DNA of 64,000 nt. It comes from a virus. Position numbers and translations under genes: made by a program. This document shows, in pieces, positions 8,256-15,961 of this stretch. The notes under the pieces were generated by a model. That model saw only the letters and a list, made by a program, of their open reading frames with translations, did no database searches and was not told where the DNA came from. The stretch spans positions 1 through 64,000 of the IMG/VR virus record IMGVR_UViG_3300034066_002053. One strand, written 5' to 3'. Position 1 is the stretch's first letter. Every line of letters begins with the position of its first letter.

Positions 8256-9128
8256 TTATGCGTTTTGATCAACAAATCCGAAACAAACCGTACAATAATT
8301 TTCACTAACAGTATAATTGAAAGTTACAGTAGTTACAGTTCCATCTATTCGAATTATATTATATCCTTCTTCTCCGGTAAACTGAGAATATTGTGTAGCA
8401 TTTACTGGATTTTGATATGTTGTAAGTGTTTCCCATATTGGAGTAAATGATGCTGATACTTGTACAGGAACTGGGGTACCTCCTTGACCAACGCTAGCAA
8501 ATGCAACCAACGCGTCGGTAACAGGTTGACTAAAAGTTGCAGTAAAAATACCAGATTGAGTATTCTTAATTTGAGTTCCACTAAGTGGTACTCCGTAAGC
8601 TTCGGGGAAGGTTGTGCCACCAACCATACCATCGTGGGCATCCATACCTCCGCCAGTTTGTGTTATTGAGATTGTGATATTGTTTTGACCAATTCCAGAA
8701 GCGGAGGTTGAAGTAACAGAGCTGATATTCATCCACTGAAACCCAGAACTACCAAAACTACAAAACTTCTCACCAGAATAAGGAGCTGGCCAGTTTACTA
8801 ACCAAGGATAGCTTGCATAACTATATGCTCTCGTAATCTCCCCTTCTGCTCCAATATAAAGCCATACTCCTGTCTCGTATCGGACAGTTTCGTCTCCATA
8901 GGTATAGGTCTCACGACCATAAGGAGCATATCCAATAGGAGCAAGAGTTCTGTCACCAGAAACCCATCCTATCATTTTGACACTAGCAACTGAATCTGTA
9001 CAACTTTCTGATGTACTTCCAAATACTAGATTCTCGCCAAGGAATATTTTAGAAACACTATTATCTCCTAATTTAATAGAAGTTATGTTAGAGTTACTTA
9101 AAAATATATCACTATTTACTGTTGGCAT
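8256..9128 (-). CDS. Probable virion (tail/baseplate-type) protein
   Basis: 290 aa, beginning MPTVNSDIFLSNSNITSIKL with a segment reading SVSKIFLGENLVFG, a beta-rich N-terminus that resembles small phage structural proteins. The rest is Gly/Ser/Thr-rich and strand-forming, with aromatic clusters (ASYPWLVNWPAPYSGEKF) typical of adhesin or carbohydrate-contacting surfaces. AAGGATA lies before the ATG. It follows two other short structural-type genes in the same direction. The role is inferred from composition and context only. Confidence 0.5.
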   Translation of the reverse strand: MPTVNSDIFLSNSNITSIKLGDNSVSKIFLGENLVFGSTSESCTDSVASVKMIGWVSGDRTLAPIGYAPYGRETYTYGDETVRYETGVWLYIGAEGEITRAYSYASYPWLVNWPAPYSGEKFCSFGSSGFQWMNISSVTSTSASGIGQNNITISITQTGGGMDAHDGMVGGTTFPEAYGVPLSGTQIKNTQSGIFTATFSQPVTDALVAFASVGQGGTPVPVQVSASFTPIWETLTTYQNPVNATQYSQFTGEEGYNIIRIDGTVTTVTFNYTVSENYCTVCFGFVDQNA

Positions 9129-9140
9129 ACAAATTTATCC

Positions 9141-9401
9141 TTAGCCATTAACTATGTATAGTGTATTAGTATCTTTTGTAGCAAGAGCATCGTAGTTGCT
9201 TTGAGAAATACTAATCATATTTGTTATACGAATAGAATTATTAACTAAGCTAGTATTGCTTTGAACTAAACCAGAATGAAGAACAGATACTGGGACTTTT
9301 TTTGTTAAAGCAGACCCTGATGGATCGTCCATAATTAAAAATATATCATCACTAGTCAGAGCACTAGCTGCTGGAAATTCATTAATACGTTGTATACTCA
9401 T
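9141..9401 (-). CDS. Small phage structural protein (tail-fibre N-terminal type)
   Basis: 86 aa. MSIQRINEFPAASALTSDD followed by FLIMDDPSGSALTKKVPV is a pattern found at the N-termini of many tail-fibre and baseplate proteins. The C-terminus SNYDALATKDTNTLYIVNG is another recurring phage tail motif. It begins right at the stop of the gene before it and is followed closely by the larger structural-type protein. Likely a virion component; the exact position in the particle is unknown. Confidence 0.6.
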   Translation of the reverse strand: MSIQRINEFPAASALTSDDIFLIMDDPSGSALTKKVPVSVLHSGLVQSNTSLVNNSIRITNMISISQSNYDALATKDTNTLYIVNG

Positions 9402-9614
9402 TTAACCACCTATTACTGTTTGGTCGCCGACTAATTGAACAAAAATACCATTATAGAATCTATTATCATATTTTGTTTCAATATCACTAATTGTTGGAGT
9501 GTTTTTAACATACGTGTCGATTGTTGAGTATTCTCCGGTAACTGTTGTTGTAACAACGGTTGTTCCGTTTTTTATTTGATTAGCACTAATTGCTTTATTT
9601 ATATCGTTTGCCAT
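9402..9614 (-). CDS. Small structural-type protein
   Basis: 70 aa, Thr/Val-rich (NGTTVVTTTVTGEYSTIDTY) with a C-terminus FYNGIFVQLVGDQTVIGG. AAAGG precedes the ATG. It is contiguous with two other short beta-rich proteins in the 8.3-9.9 kb set and so probably belongs to the virion. Family not recognised. Confidence 0.5.
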   Translation of the reverse strand: MANDINKAISANQIKNGTTVVTTTVTGEYSTIDTYVKNTPTISDIETKYDNRFYNGIFVQLVGDQTVIGG

Positions 9615-9617
9615 AAA

Positions 9618-9935
9618 TTACCTTTCTATTCTGTCTTCTAAAGTTTCTAAAGTTTTGCCAAGCATTGCTATTTGAATTTTCAGTTCTGTCATAACTTCTG
9701 TATTTCTTTGAAGAGCCAGCGCGAAAGCTGCTTGACTTTCTTTGTTAGAAGCTAACCTTTCCATAATAAATTGTTTATCATGAAGGTATGGAGATTGTGT
9801 TTCTATCATAACCAAAACCTCTGATTTAGTTGCCATATTTCTACCAATAGCCACCCAAAATCCAACCATTGTTACTATAATTCCAATACTTGTTGTGGCT
9901 ATGTTCTCCCAGAAATGAATAATGGTTTCAGACAT
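9618..9935 (-). CDS. Membrane-anchored coiled-coil protein
   Basis: 105 aa. One transmembrane helix (ATTSIGIIVTMVGFWVAIG, about residues 13-31) is followed by a helical region and a C-terminal coiled coil (VMTELKIQIAMLGKTLETLEDRIER). The arrangement resembles small phage lysis accessory or inner-membrane proteins. It is first in the operon after the GGTGTAT element at 9985-9991. Function not assigned. Confidence 0.5.
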   Translation of the reverse strand: MSETIIHFWENIATTSIGIIVTMVGFWVAIGRNMATKSEVLVMIETQSPYLHDKQFIMERLASNKESQAAFALALQRNTEVMTELKIQIAMLGKTLETLEDRIER

Positions 9936-9971
9936 TATGGAAGCCTTTTATAAGATTTTTAGAAAGTGTTA

Positions 9972-9991
9972 TTCTTTAGATATAATACACC
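9972..9991 (-). promoter_or_regulatory. GGTGTAT-class promoter element
   Basis: GGTGTATTATATCTAAAG reads from 9991 on the minus strand, 50 bases before the ATG at 9935. TTCTTT at 9972-9977 and AAAGAA at 9999-10004 form a short inverted repeat around it. It lies just downstream of the terminator of the preceding gene. Confidence 0.55.
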
Positions 9992-9994
9992 TAT

Positions 9995-10027
9995 AAAAAA
10001 AGAACCAGAAAGATGATTCCTGGTTCT
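9995..10027 (-). terminator. Rho-independent terminator after the 10056-10598 gene
   Basis: On the minus strand a GAACCAG / CTGGTTC stem with an 11-base loop is followed by a run of seven T. It ends the transcript of the probable structural gene at 10056-10598 and lies immediately upstream of the next GGTGTAT element. Confidence 0.85.
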
Positions 10028-10055
10028 CTTCTTATTGGTAGAATTTAATTAACTA

Positions 10056-10598
10056 TTAGCCATTTTTAGCTGGATAGTTTTTTGCAATAGCAACAGGAGC
10101 GCCACTCTTGAATCTCATAGAACCGGGAACGCTTCTGGTGGGACTAGCAGCATTATCTGTACCTGGGGTTTCTGTAACAGCTGTTGGGGCAGTTGTGAAC
10201 CTACCTGTGTAAAGACTAAAGTAGCCAGCTCTGATAGCGGTTGCGGTGCCGGGTGATCTGTAGCTTTCTCTCTTGTTAATGCTTCTTAATTGACCAGGAA
10301 CATTAGCTGTAGTTGATAAAGCACTACTGGCAACTCCACCAAGCTCTGAGGTTACTTTGGCAGTTATGGGCTTGACATGATCGTGGGCGATAGTTCCTTC
10401 AGAAATAGCCTTGTTTGTGTAATCTCCATCAATAACTGTTGAAGCGAAAACACCAACATTTACTTGTCCTAGTGAACTATTCTCTAAGACAGAGGATACT
10501 GTGCCGACTCTTTTAGCTGTACCGTGATTATTATTTGTAGAGCTACCACTCCAGTATGTGCCTGTTGAGGCTGCTCCACCTTGTTGAATTGTAGCCAT
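10056..10598 (-). CDS. Probable abundant virion protein (monocistronic)
   Basis: 180 aa starting MATIQQGGAASTGTYWSG. The ATG at 10598 is preferred to one at 10613 because GGAG lies 9 bases before it. The protein is Gly/Ser/Thr/Ala-rich, lacks cysteine, and has a mixed strand pattern ending VAIAKNYPAKNG, consistent with a structural subunit. It has its own GGTGTAT element and its own terminator, the only gene here so isolated, which suggests a high and separately controlled output. Head-decoration or tail-tube roles are possible. No family recognised. Confidence 0.55.
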   Translation of the reverse strand: MATIQQGGAASTGTYWSGSSTNNNHGTAKRVGTVSSVLENSSLGQVNVGVFASTVIDGDYTNKAISEGTIAHDHVKPITAKVTSELGGVASSALSTTANVPGQLRSINKRESYRSPGTATAIRAGYFSLYTGRFTTAPTAVTETPGTDNAASPTRSVPGSMRFKSGAPVAIAKNYPAKNG

Positions 10599-10640
10599 TT
10601 TATAAAACTCCATGAAGATTTAAGGAAAGAAACAAGTATA

Positions 10641-10661
10641 TACTTATTATTCGTATACACC
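10641..10661 (-). promoter_or_regulatory. GGTGTAT-class promoter element
   Basis: GGTGTATACGAATAATAAG reads from 10661 on the minus strand, 57 bases before the ATG at 10598. A separate palindrome AAGTATATACTT lies just downstream. Confidence 0.5.
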
Positions 10662-10674
10662 TAAAAACAGAGAA

Positions 10675-11316
10675 TTAGCTATTTATTAGCTGTAAACCGT
10701 TTAGGGAATTGATTCTTAAACCGTATAATTGGTTATTTTTAACCATTTTTAGATGATTACTATTCCACAAATTACCATTACAGATAATATTGATATTTGG
10801 AACTTTCTTATTAATTAGAGCAGAAGCTATGATATTGTCGCCAATATCGTCTAAAGAGTATCCAGTTGAGGGATAGATTGTTTTAACATTAAAGTCATAT
10901 AAGATTTGGGCAACTTTATAGAGCAGCTCGTAGGAGTATTGCCTATATTCTAAAACGTATCTTAGTTCAACATTTAGGGAAGAACATAGATTAGTTAATT
11001 GTTTAATGTCATCCCTAAACTTATCATACTTCCTGTTGCACAATAGCTGTGCTGGGCAAACTGCCTCAATTATATCAACATTATTTTTTAAACAAAAATC
11101 AACTACTGATAGTCTGGATTTTATATCTAACACACCCATTGGATAATCTATCGGGCAAGAAATCTTTGCAGCATTGTTTACTAAAGACTTTACAAGTCTG
11201 GCATATGGCGGAAGTACAGATATTGTCTGCACATTGTGTTTTAAAGCTTCTGTTAAGTTGCCTTGAATTTCGGCATCATTAGAAGCGATATCATAATATG
11301 AATATTCTAATAGCAT
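10675..11316 (-). CDS. DeoC-like (deoxyribose-phosphate aldolase fold) protein
   Basis: 213 aa. The sequence follows a DeoC-type TIM barrel: ISVLPPYARLVKSL, ISCPIDYPMGVLDIKSRL, VDIIEAVCPAQ, LRYVLEYRQYS and VKTIYPSTGYSLDD, where the Lys of 'VKT' aligns with the Schiff-base lysine. A second expected active-site lysine near the C-terminus is not obvious, so activity is uncertain. The start overlaps the stop of the ClpP-like protease gene (TAATG), and it sits among morphogenesis-type genes. It may scavenge deoxyribose phosphates or have been co-opted for another role. Confidence 0.6.
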   Translation of the reverse strand: MLLEYSYYDIASNDAEIQGNLTEALKHNVQTISVLPPYARLVKSLVNNAAKISCPIDYPMGVLDIKSRLSVVDFCLKNNVDIIEAVCPAQLLCNRKYDKFRDDIKQLTNLCSSLNVELRYVLEYRQYSYELLYKVAQILYDFNVKTIYPSTGYSLDDIGDNIIASALINKKVPNINIICNGNLWNSNHLKMVKNNQLYGLRINSLNGLQLINS

Positions 11317-11987
11317 TATTTTTTAAGTGAGTCTATATTGGGATATTTTTTAGTGCCAAGAATACCATCGGCAAAGCCGTAATATACTGCTTCTTCAGCC
11401 GTTAATATCCAATCGCATTTATTAGCAAGTTGTGAGACTATGTGTTTTTTTGCCATCATTTTTTTCCAATTTTTCTCTTTAGCTATCATACTATTCATAC
11501 ACCTGTCAGTAAAAATATCAACCATCTTATCACACTCGTTTTCGTTCCATCTAATGCCAGCCGCAGCAGCTTTGCTGTGTTCCCCATCCATACTAAATGA
11601 CCCATAATGAATCATAACATGTGTATTTGGCATCAATATTCTAAGGTCGGCAGCTTGTAATAAAACACTACTAGAAGATTCTGCTTTAGCATAAGCGAGG
11701 ATGATAACTTTAGCTTTTGATGCCCTGACAGCATCATACATACCTAGGCAGTCTTGCCAGTCTCCTCCTGGTAAATGCATATGAACTAAAATTGGTTCTA
11801 GAGATAATAGGTTTAAGTACCTGAGATTTTTTTCAAGTACTATAGCAGACCTATAGTCAACACCACCTTCTTCACTATCTCCTAAATATGAATGTAGATA
11901 TATTTCTCTGTTTTTTGTATCTATATTATATGAGTGTATTGATTGTAATTCGCTTTCAAGTTCAGTAAATGATTTGGCTGTTGACAT
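11316..11987 (-). CDS. ClpP/S49-like phage protease
   Basis: 223 aa. ILVHMHLPGGDWQD (about 66-79) matches the Gly-rich oxyanion strand of the ClpP fold. The nucleophile region is AYAKAESSSSVLLQAAD, with a serine near 105, followed by MPNTHVMIHYGS with His127. The C-terminal YGFADGIL supplies a possible Asp. Phages often use ClpP-like enzymes as head-maturation proteases, and the neighbours here are morphogenesis-type. The serine motif reads ESSSS rather than the usual GxSAS, so the exact nucleophile is uncertain. Confidence 0.7.
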   Translation of the reverse strand: MSTAKSFTELESELQSIHSYNIDTKNREIYLHSYLGDSEEGGVDYRSAIVLEKNLRYLNLLSLEPILVHMHLPGGDWQDCLGMYDAVRASKAKVIILAYAKAESSSSVLLQAADLRILMPNTHVMIHYGSFSMDGEHSKAAAAGIRWNENECDKMVDIFTDRCMNSMIAKEKNWKKMMAKKHIVSQLANKCDWILTAEEAVYYGFADGILGTKKYPNIDSLKK

Positions 11988-11989
11988 TG

Positions 11990-12421
11990 TTATGATAGCT
12001 CCGAGTATACTCTCTTATTTATATCTCTCATTACCGAAGAATCATCAAAAGCTTTACCAACAGCAATTCGGAATCTGTATCTAGTAAAAATATCTAGGGT
12101 TTCAACCCCATCGGTTTTTTCGATAACATCAGCAACTTTATGAGTAATATCAAAGTTAGTATGCCCAATCCAAAAATTAAAAATCTTTCCACTCATAGTA
12201 TTATCAGTGACTGGTATAATGCCCATTGGCGTAGCAATAACTTTTACTCTTTGTGTTGTATTAATTATTTTATTCTCTTGCTCCTCATCATTAATGTTTT
12301 CAGTAGTACCATCTGATTCTTGTTCTTCATAATCTGCAAGATATGGATCATGCTCCAGCTCTTCTGCGTCATCAGATCCAAATGGATCAAGCCACTTTTG
12401 CCATGAGATAAGATTGATCAT
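11990..12421 (-). CDS. Hypothetical protein of the morphogenesis block
   Basis: 143 aa. The N-terminal third is very acidic (DAEELEHDPYLADYEEQESD). The C-terminal part (KVIATPMGIIPV...FNFWIGHTNFDIT...FTRYRFRIAVGKAF) is ordered-looking. It is the first gene downstream of the GGTGTAT element at 12473-12479 and leads into the ClpP-like protease, so it may be a head-assembly factor. No recognised ribosome-binding site and no family assignment. Confidence 0.5.
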   Translation of the reverse strand: MINLISWQKWLDPFGSDDAEELEHDPYLADYEEQESDGTTENINDEEQENKIINTTQRVKVIATPMGIIPVTDNTMSGKIFNFWIGHTNFDITHKVADVIEKTDGVETLDIFTRYRFRIAVGKAFDDSSVMRDINKRVYSELS

Positions 12422-12460
12422 ATAATTGATACTTTGTTTAAACTCTTATTTTTTTTAGAG

Positions 12461-12487
12461 ATACCATGTATAATACACCCATGGTAT
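12461..12487 (-). promoter_or_regulatory. GGTGTAT-class promoter inside a perfect inverted repeat
   Basis: ATACCATG at 12461-12468 and CATGGTAT at 12480-12487 are perfect 8-bp arms. The 11-base loop is exactly TATAATACACC, the reverse complement of GGTGTATTATA. The element lies about 40-65 bases upstream of the ATG at 12421. Confidence 0.6.
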
Positions 12488-12517
12488 AGTAATAAGAAAT
12501 TGGCCGACAAACAACAG

Positions 12518-12934
12518 CTATTTGGAGTTAAATACAGATCTTGGTCTGATTAGTGGGCCATTATCAATTAGTTTTTTCTCAAATTCGGTTTTTATAACAT
12601 CATAATATGATAGAACATTATCATAAAATAATTGCTCTTTATCATTATTCGTGTTTTTGATTTTATTACGAATTGTTGTCAATAATTTTGGTTCCATTAG
12701 ATTATTAGTAACATAAATCAACAATTCTGCAAATTTCTCTGCTTCTGTTGAAATTTCAACTAGAGATAATTTATCTAACTTTGGATGCAAAACTATGATA
12801 TCAACCATGTCGTCTGGATGTAGAATTACACTTAGACTATGCATCTCCTCTGCTATAGACTCTTCTTGGGTTTTTTCTTTAGCCACAGAGGGCTGTTTTT
12901 TACTTAGCCAATAACGAAAGAGTTCTTGTAGCAT
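12518..12934 (-). CDS. Hypothetical helical protein
   Basis: 138 aa, acidic and helical, with no membrane segment. Recognisable stretches are ILHPDDMVDIIVLHPK and FYDNVLSYYDVIKTEFEKKL. It overlaps the end of the gene before it by 35 bases, implying coupled expression with the sigma-factor operon. Function unknown. Confidence 0.5.
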   Translation of the reverse strand: MLQELFRYWLSKKQPSVAKEKTQEESIAEEMHSLSVILHPDDMVDIIVLHPKLDKLSLVEISTEAEKFAELLIYVTNNLMEPKLLTTIRNKIKNTNNDKEQLFYDNVLSYYDVIKTEFEKKLIDNGPLIRPRSVFNSK

Positions 12935-13250
12935 TTGGTGGTAGTATATCGGTGTTAAGATCTATGGTTCTAGTATAGCTATTTATTATAGTAGTTTCAT
13001 AATTAACAAAACAAATATAATATATATCAAGCTGAGAAGTTATGATAATGTCAACTAATTTAGGATTTGTTCCAGAGGTTTCTTTTATACATCTATTCAA
13101 CAGCATTGATAGAAGCTCATTAATGTCTTGATTAGGCTCTAGTTCAACAGAAGGCAGTCTTAGAGTATAATCAGCTAATGAGAGTATCTCATATCTGTTC
13201 TTGGAATGAATAAAAATTGGAATAATAAGATTAAGCTGTGCATTTATCAT
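12900..13250 (-). CDS. Hypothetical protein coupled to the sigma-factor gene
   Basis: 116 aa from MINAQLNLIIPIFIHSKN. This ATG at 13250 overlaps only the last 20 bases of the sigma gene, whereas an upstream ATG at 13325 would overlap it by 95. The protein is beta-rich (DIIITSQLDIYYICFVNYETTII) without recognised motifs. Its tight coupling to a sigma factor makes a co-regulator such as a sigma-binding or clamp-binding partner worth considering, but nothing in the sequence proves this. Confidence 0.5.
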   Translation of the reverse strand: MINAQLNLIIPIFIHSKNRYEILSLADYTLRLPSVELEPNQDINELLSMLLNRCIKETSGTNPKLVDIIITSQLDIYYICFVNYETTIINSYTRTIDLNTDILPPNATRTLSLLAK

Positions 13251-13830
13251 AAGATCGAATAATATCCAGTGCTCTCTTAATGTTTTGCCTAATTGCTTCT
13301 CTAGAGACACCAAACTTTTTACCAATATATGACAAAGTATGATTTTCTAGATAATACATTTTAATCTGTATTTTCTGTTTGTCAGATAAAATGCTATTAT
13401 TCAGTAGCTGATCGATGCTTGATGTTAACCGTGAAGACTCTTCTTTATCTATTAAAATATCTACTGGATCCATTGCCTTCTCATCAGATATAGAAGAATA
13501 GAATGACGAGTCTGAACCCTCTTCACTAAAATTAAGACTGATACTTGTATCGAGATGTTTTTTGTATTTATTAGTTACATATGTCTTAATTGCCCATATT
13601 GCACACTGATTACGATATGAGTATAGTGTCTTTTTCTGACCACTTTTCCCAGGTCTATTTGGATCAAATCTCCAATCGGCATACATAATGGCTGTTGCAA
13701 CATCTGATACTGCATCAGTGTTTTTCAACATTTCTGCTGAGAGACCATTGTAAAATCTTGGTCCAAATTTCACTATGGTTTTTTTTGCTAGGTTTATATA
13801 CGAATCCAAACTGTCATACGTTCTGTCCAT
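13231..13830 (-). CDS. Sigma-70-like phage transcription factor (late-sigma candidate)
   Basis: 199 aa. Residues about 40-95 have the region-2 character expected for core binding and melting (VATAIMYADWRFDPNR, then SYRNQCAIWAIKTYVTNKY). The C-terminal helix-turn-helix at about 163-192 (HTLSYIGKKFGVSREAIRQ) is a clear region 4. The size is close to that of compact phage late sigma factors such as T4 gp55. It is the best candidate in the window for reading the GGTGTAT elements. It sits upstream of two unknown genes with which it overlaps, within the morphogenesis block. Confidence 0.75.
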   Translation of the reverse strand: MDRTYDSLDSYINLAKKTIVKFGPRFYNGLSAEMLKNTDAVSDVATAIMYADWRFDPNRPGKSGQKKTLYSYRNQCAIWAIKTYVTNKYKKHLDTSISLNFSEEGSDSSFYSSISDEKAMDPVDILIDKEESSRLTSSIDQLLNNSILSDKQKIQIKMYYLENHTLSYIGKKFGVSREAIRQNIKRALDIIRSYDKCTA

Positions 13831-13873
13831 TAAAAGTCCTTTTGTATAAAATAAAATCTTAATTGAAAGTGTC

Positions 13874-14302
13874 TTACTTAGTTAACTTTTTCCACTGATC
13901 AGGATCTGGTCTGTCTTTATCTCCTCGTTTAGCTGGCTTATAATTCTTGCCTTCTCGTTCTTTTTTCTTGCGGATATTATCCCAAAGTCCAGGCTTATCC
14001 CCAGCAAAAGAGTTATCGTCCTCTGATGGTACATACTTCACAAAATCGTGAATGGTTCGCATGTAATCCTCAGTTATGGCGATTTTACCCTGTAGCCAGC
14101 TTTCTGTCAAGTTTTCTTTAACTGACGGGTCACCTAGAGAGTCAAGTATGTTTTTAGCATGTTGCATGATTGCTGTGAGTGAGCCGATATTCATCTCTAG
14201 GAAGTCTTGTTTATATTCATTTAACTCTGTCTTTGGAGACTCAATTTCTTGATTCTCTACTGCTGCCTGAACATTTTTTAGTATATCGTATATTCTGTCC
14301 AT
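13874..14302 (-). CDS. Conserved phage morphogenesis-block protein
   Basis: 142 aa. The helical N-terminal half (FLEMNIGSLTAIMQHAKNIL) leads to a basic C-terminus (LWDNIRKKKEREGKNYKPAK, RPDPDQWKKLTK). This tail pattern is familiar from conserved proteins near phage head genes. It follows the ferritin-like gene and precedes the sigma gene. Function unknown; a head-associated or scaffold-like role is only suggested by context. Confidence 0.6.
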   Translation of the reverse strand: MDRIYDILKNVQAAVENQEIESPKTELNEYKQDFLEMNIGSLTAIMQHAKNILDSLGDPSVKENLTESWLQGKIAITEDYMRTIHDFVKYVPSEDDNSFAGDKPGLWDNIRKKKEREGKNYKPAKRGDKDRPDPDQWKKLTK

Positions 14303-14329
14303 GATTAATACCTTTATTTATTGAGACTA

Positions 14330-14923
14330 TTATGTCTGTAAAGTTAAAAAGTTGTCTATACCCATTTGTTCAATAAGCTTTAAGTAGCCTTCGTATAGTT
14401 TTATGCCATCTTCACTACCTTGTAGTAGAGGAATCATTATATTGGCTGTTAGTTCATCTCCTACCGCCCTAGCTGCAACAATAGTTGCTTTTTCTGTATC
14501 TGCAGCCTCTCTTACAGATGCTAAGTTATAGTTGATAATAGCAACCATGTCATGTCGTGTCCATGATGGAGGAGACACTACTAGTGGTTGATAATCTTGA
14601 TCAAAAAATTCTAGTCTTGTTAAGTTGATTATTGAGTGTTGGTGTTCTTCTAGGGCATCTGCTTTAATGATAGCAGCAAGTTTCTTATATCCCCATCTTT
14701 CAAGATGAACAGCTTGAGCACTTAATGAAGTTGTTTGTTGCCAGTGTATATTCAAAGACTTTTTAAGTAATCCGATAACATTATTTTCGGTCTCAGATAC
14801 AACATTTTCTATAGTTTCATTAACCTCATTAGTTTCATTAGTCTGGCTAGCTTGTACTTCGTCCACTTGATTTTCCTTTACTTCAGCATTTTCGTTTAAT
14901 AGTTCATCTATTGTTTTGGTCAT
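14330..14923 (-). CDS. Ferritin-like/Dps-type four-helix protein
   Basis: 197 aa. A disordered acidic N-terminus (about residues 1-45, rich in Glu, Asn and Thr) precedes a four-helix domain. That domain has NIHWQQTTSLSAQAVHLERW, KADALEEHQHSIINL and a C-terminal EGYLKLIEQMG. The E..H spacing (EEHQH) is compatible with a ferroxidase-type iron site, but not every ligand can be assigned. It could store iron or protect DNA in the infected cell, or be a structural helical bundle. The start overlaps the endonuclease VII-like gene by 20 bases. Confidence 0.6.
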   Translation of the reverse strand: MTKTIDELLNENAEVKENQVDEVQASQTNETNEVNETIENVVSETENNVIGLLKKSLNIHWQQTTSLSAQAVHLERWGYKKLAAIIKADALEEHQHSIINLTRLEFFDQDYQPLVVSPPSWTRHDMVAIINYNLASVREAADTEKATIVAARAVGDELTANIMIPLLQGSEDGIKLYEGYLKLIEQMGIDNFLTLQT

Positions 14924-15410
14924 AATTATTAATCCATTTTTTATAGTTAGTATAAAATTGTTCTAAGTGCTGTTCATTGCGTATCATTCCTTCTATAATA
15001 TTACACTGTACGCATAAAATTCCTCTAACCTTACCAGTATTGTGATCATGATCTATAACGGCAGCATTTCCTTTATTCTTAGCATGGTGAAAAACTGCAA
15101 TACCACAGATACCGCAGTTCTTTATTGCTCTTAAATGTTTTAGCTCTTCTATAGTAATATTGTATTTTGTTATAAATTTGTAACAGGTTGTGCAGATTGT
15201 CGAACTGAAATATATGTGCCTGGTTTTATTGCATGATTGACATTGACCTATGTTTCCTTTACTCATTCTACATAGTCTACAGAAATTGTGTTTTTTGGAT
15301 TTGAAAATAGTTCCACACTCGCAAGCCTTTAGCTTAAGTTTGCAATAATCACAAAATTTTCTAGAATTTTGAGGGACCTCATTTAATTTACATTTTCTAC
15401 ATTTTCTCAT
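14904..15410 (-). CDS. Recombination endonuclease VII-like nuclease with zinc-binding modules
   Basis: 168 aa from MRKCRKCKL; a TTG at 15422 is an alternative start. The N-terminal half has several CxxC pairs (CRKC, CDYC, CECG, CRLC, CQSC, CTTC). The C-terminal domain has CGICG...AVIDHDHNTGKVRGILCVQCN, the endonuclease VII signature with the DHDH metal site. T4 endonuclease VII resolves branched DNA during packaging. Free-standing relatives in phages can also be mobile nucleases, and the extra zinc modules favour that here. Confidence 0.8.
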   Translation of the reverse strand: MRKCRKCKLNEVPQNSRKFCDYCKLKLKACECGTIFKSKKHNFCRLCRMSKGNIGQCQSCNKTRHIYFSSTICTTCYKFITKYNITIEELKHLRAIKNCGICGIAVFHHAKNKGNAAVIDHDHNTGKVRGILCVQCNIIEGMIRNEQHLEQFYTNYKKWINNYDQNNR

Positions 15411-15415
15411 GATTA

Positions 15416-15952
15416 TTACCAACTCTTACATGCCCAATATCGACTTTTCCACTTTGGCCCAGGATTATCACAATTCATTCTAGCTCTAAAACTTTTCCTT
15501 CGTGAAGGAATATTTTTTTTAATTTTCATGTTAGGATCACCAAATCTAACAATAACTACTTTACCCTTGTCATTTTTAACATAAACGGCAGATTTTTTAG
15601 GACCGTCAGGAGTTCTAAAAGGTTTATTAAGAGTAACCTTGCGTCCTTGATATTCTGAAGATACGGCACATAGATCAAATTCTTCTGTTACTTCATCAGT
15701 ATCAACATAGTCATTTTCATTGGGTAAAATCAAATTAGCTTTAGTTAGCTCTTCACCGTCACTATCGTATTCATTATCTATGTAGGAAATAGCCTCGCAC
15801 ACTTGCTCCAACAATGAAGCTTTGACCTGACCAAGACACGCTGCTATTCTTTGTTGAGAATCTGGATAGTCTTTTTTCATAGCCTCATCACCCATGCATC
15901 TTGCAACAAAATTTTTAGATTTTTCATCAGGATTTGGTTTTGGAATTGGCAT
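15416..15952 (-). CDS. Conserved phage protein (DUF6321-like), head/packaging context
   Basis: 178 aa. The N-terminus MPIPKPNPDEKSKNFVARCM followed by DYPDSQQRIAACLGQ is a module found fused to phage portal or protease proteins. The C-terminus (GRKVTLNKPFRTPDGPKK, then FGDPNMKIKKN, SFRARMNCDNPGPKWKSRYW) matches a conserved phage domain. AGG lies 9 bases before the ATG. It starts the morphogenesis-type block and ends just before the endonuclease VII-like gene. A structural or maturation function is likely. Confidence 0.65.
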   Translation of the reverse strand: MPIPKPNPDEKSKNFVARCMGDEAMKKDYPDSQQRIAACLGQVKASLLEQVCEAISYIDNEYDSDGEELTKANLILPNENDYVDTDEVTEEFDLCAVSSEYQGRKVTLNKPFRTPDGPKKSAVYVKNDKGKVVIVRFGDPNMKIKKNIPSRRKSFRARMNCDNPGPKWKSRYWACKSW

Positions 15953-15961
15953 AATATTAAC

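Noticed and set aside
11316-11987. ClpP-like gene as a host-type ClpP
   Set aside because: The serine motif and surroundings differ from cellular ClpP, and the context is a phage morphogenesis block.
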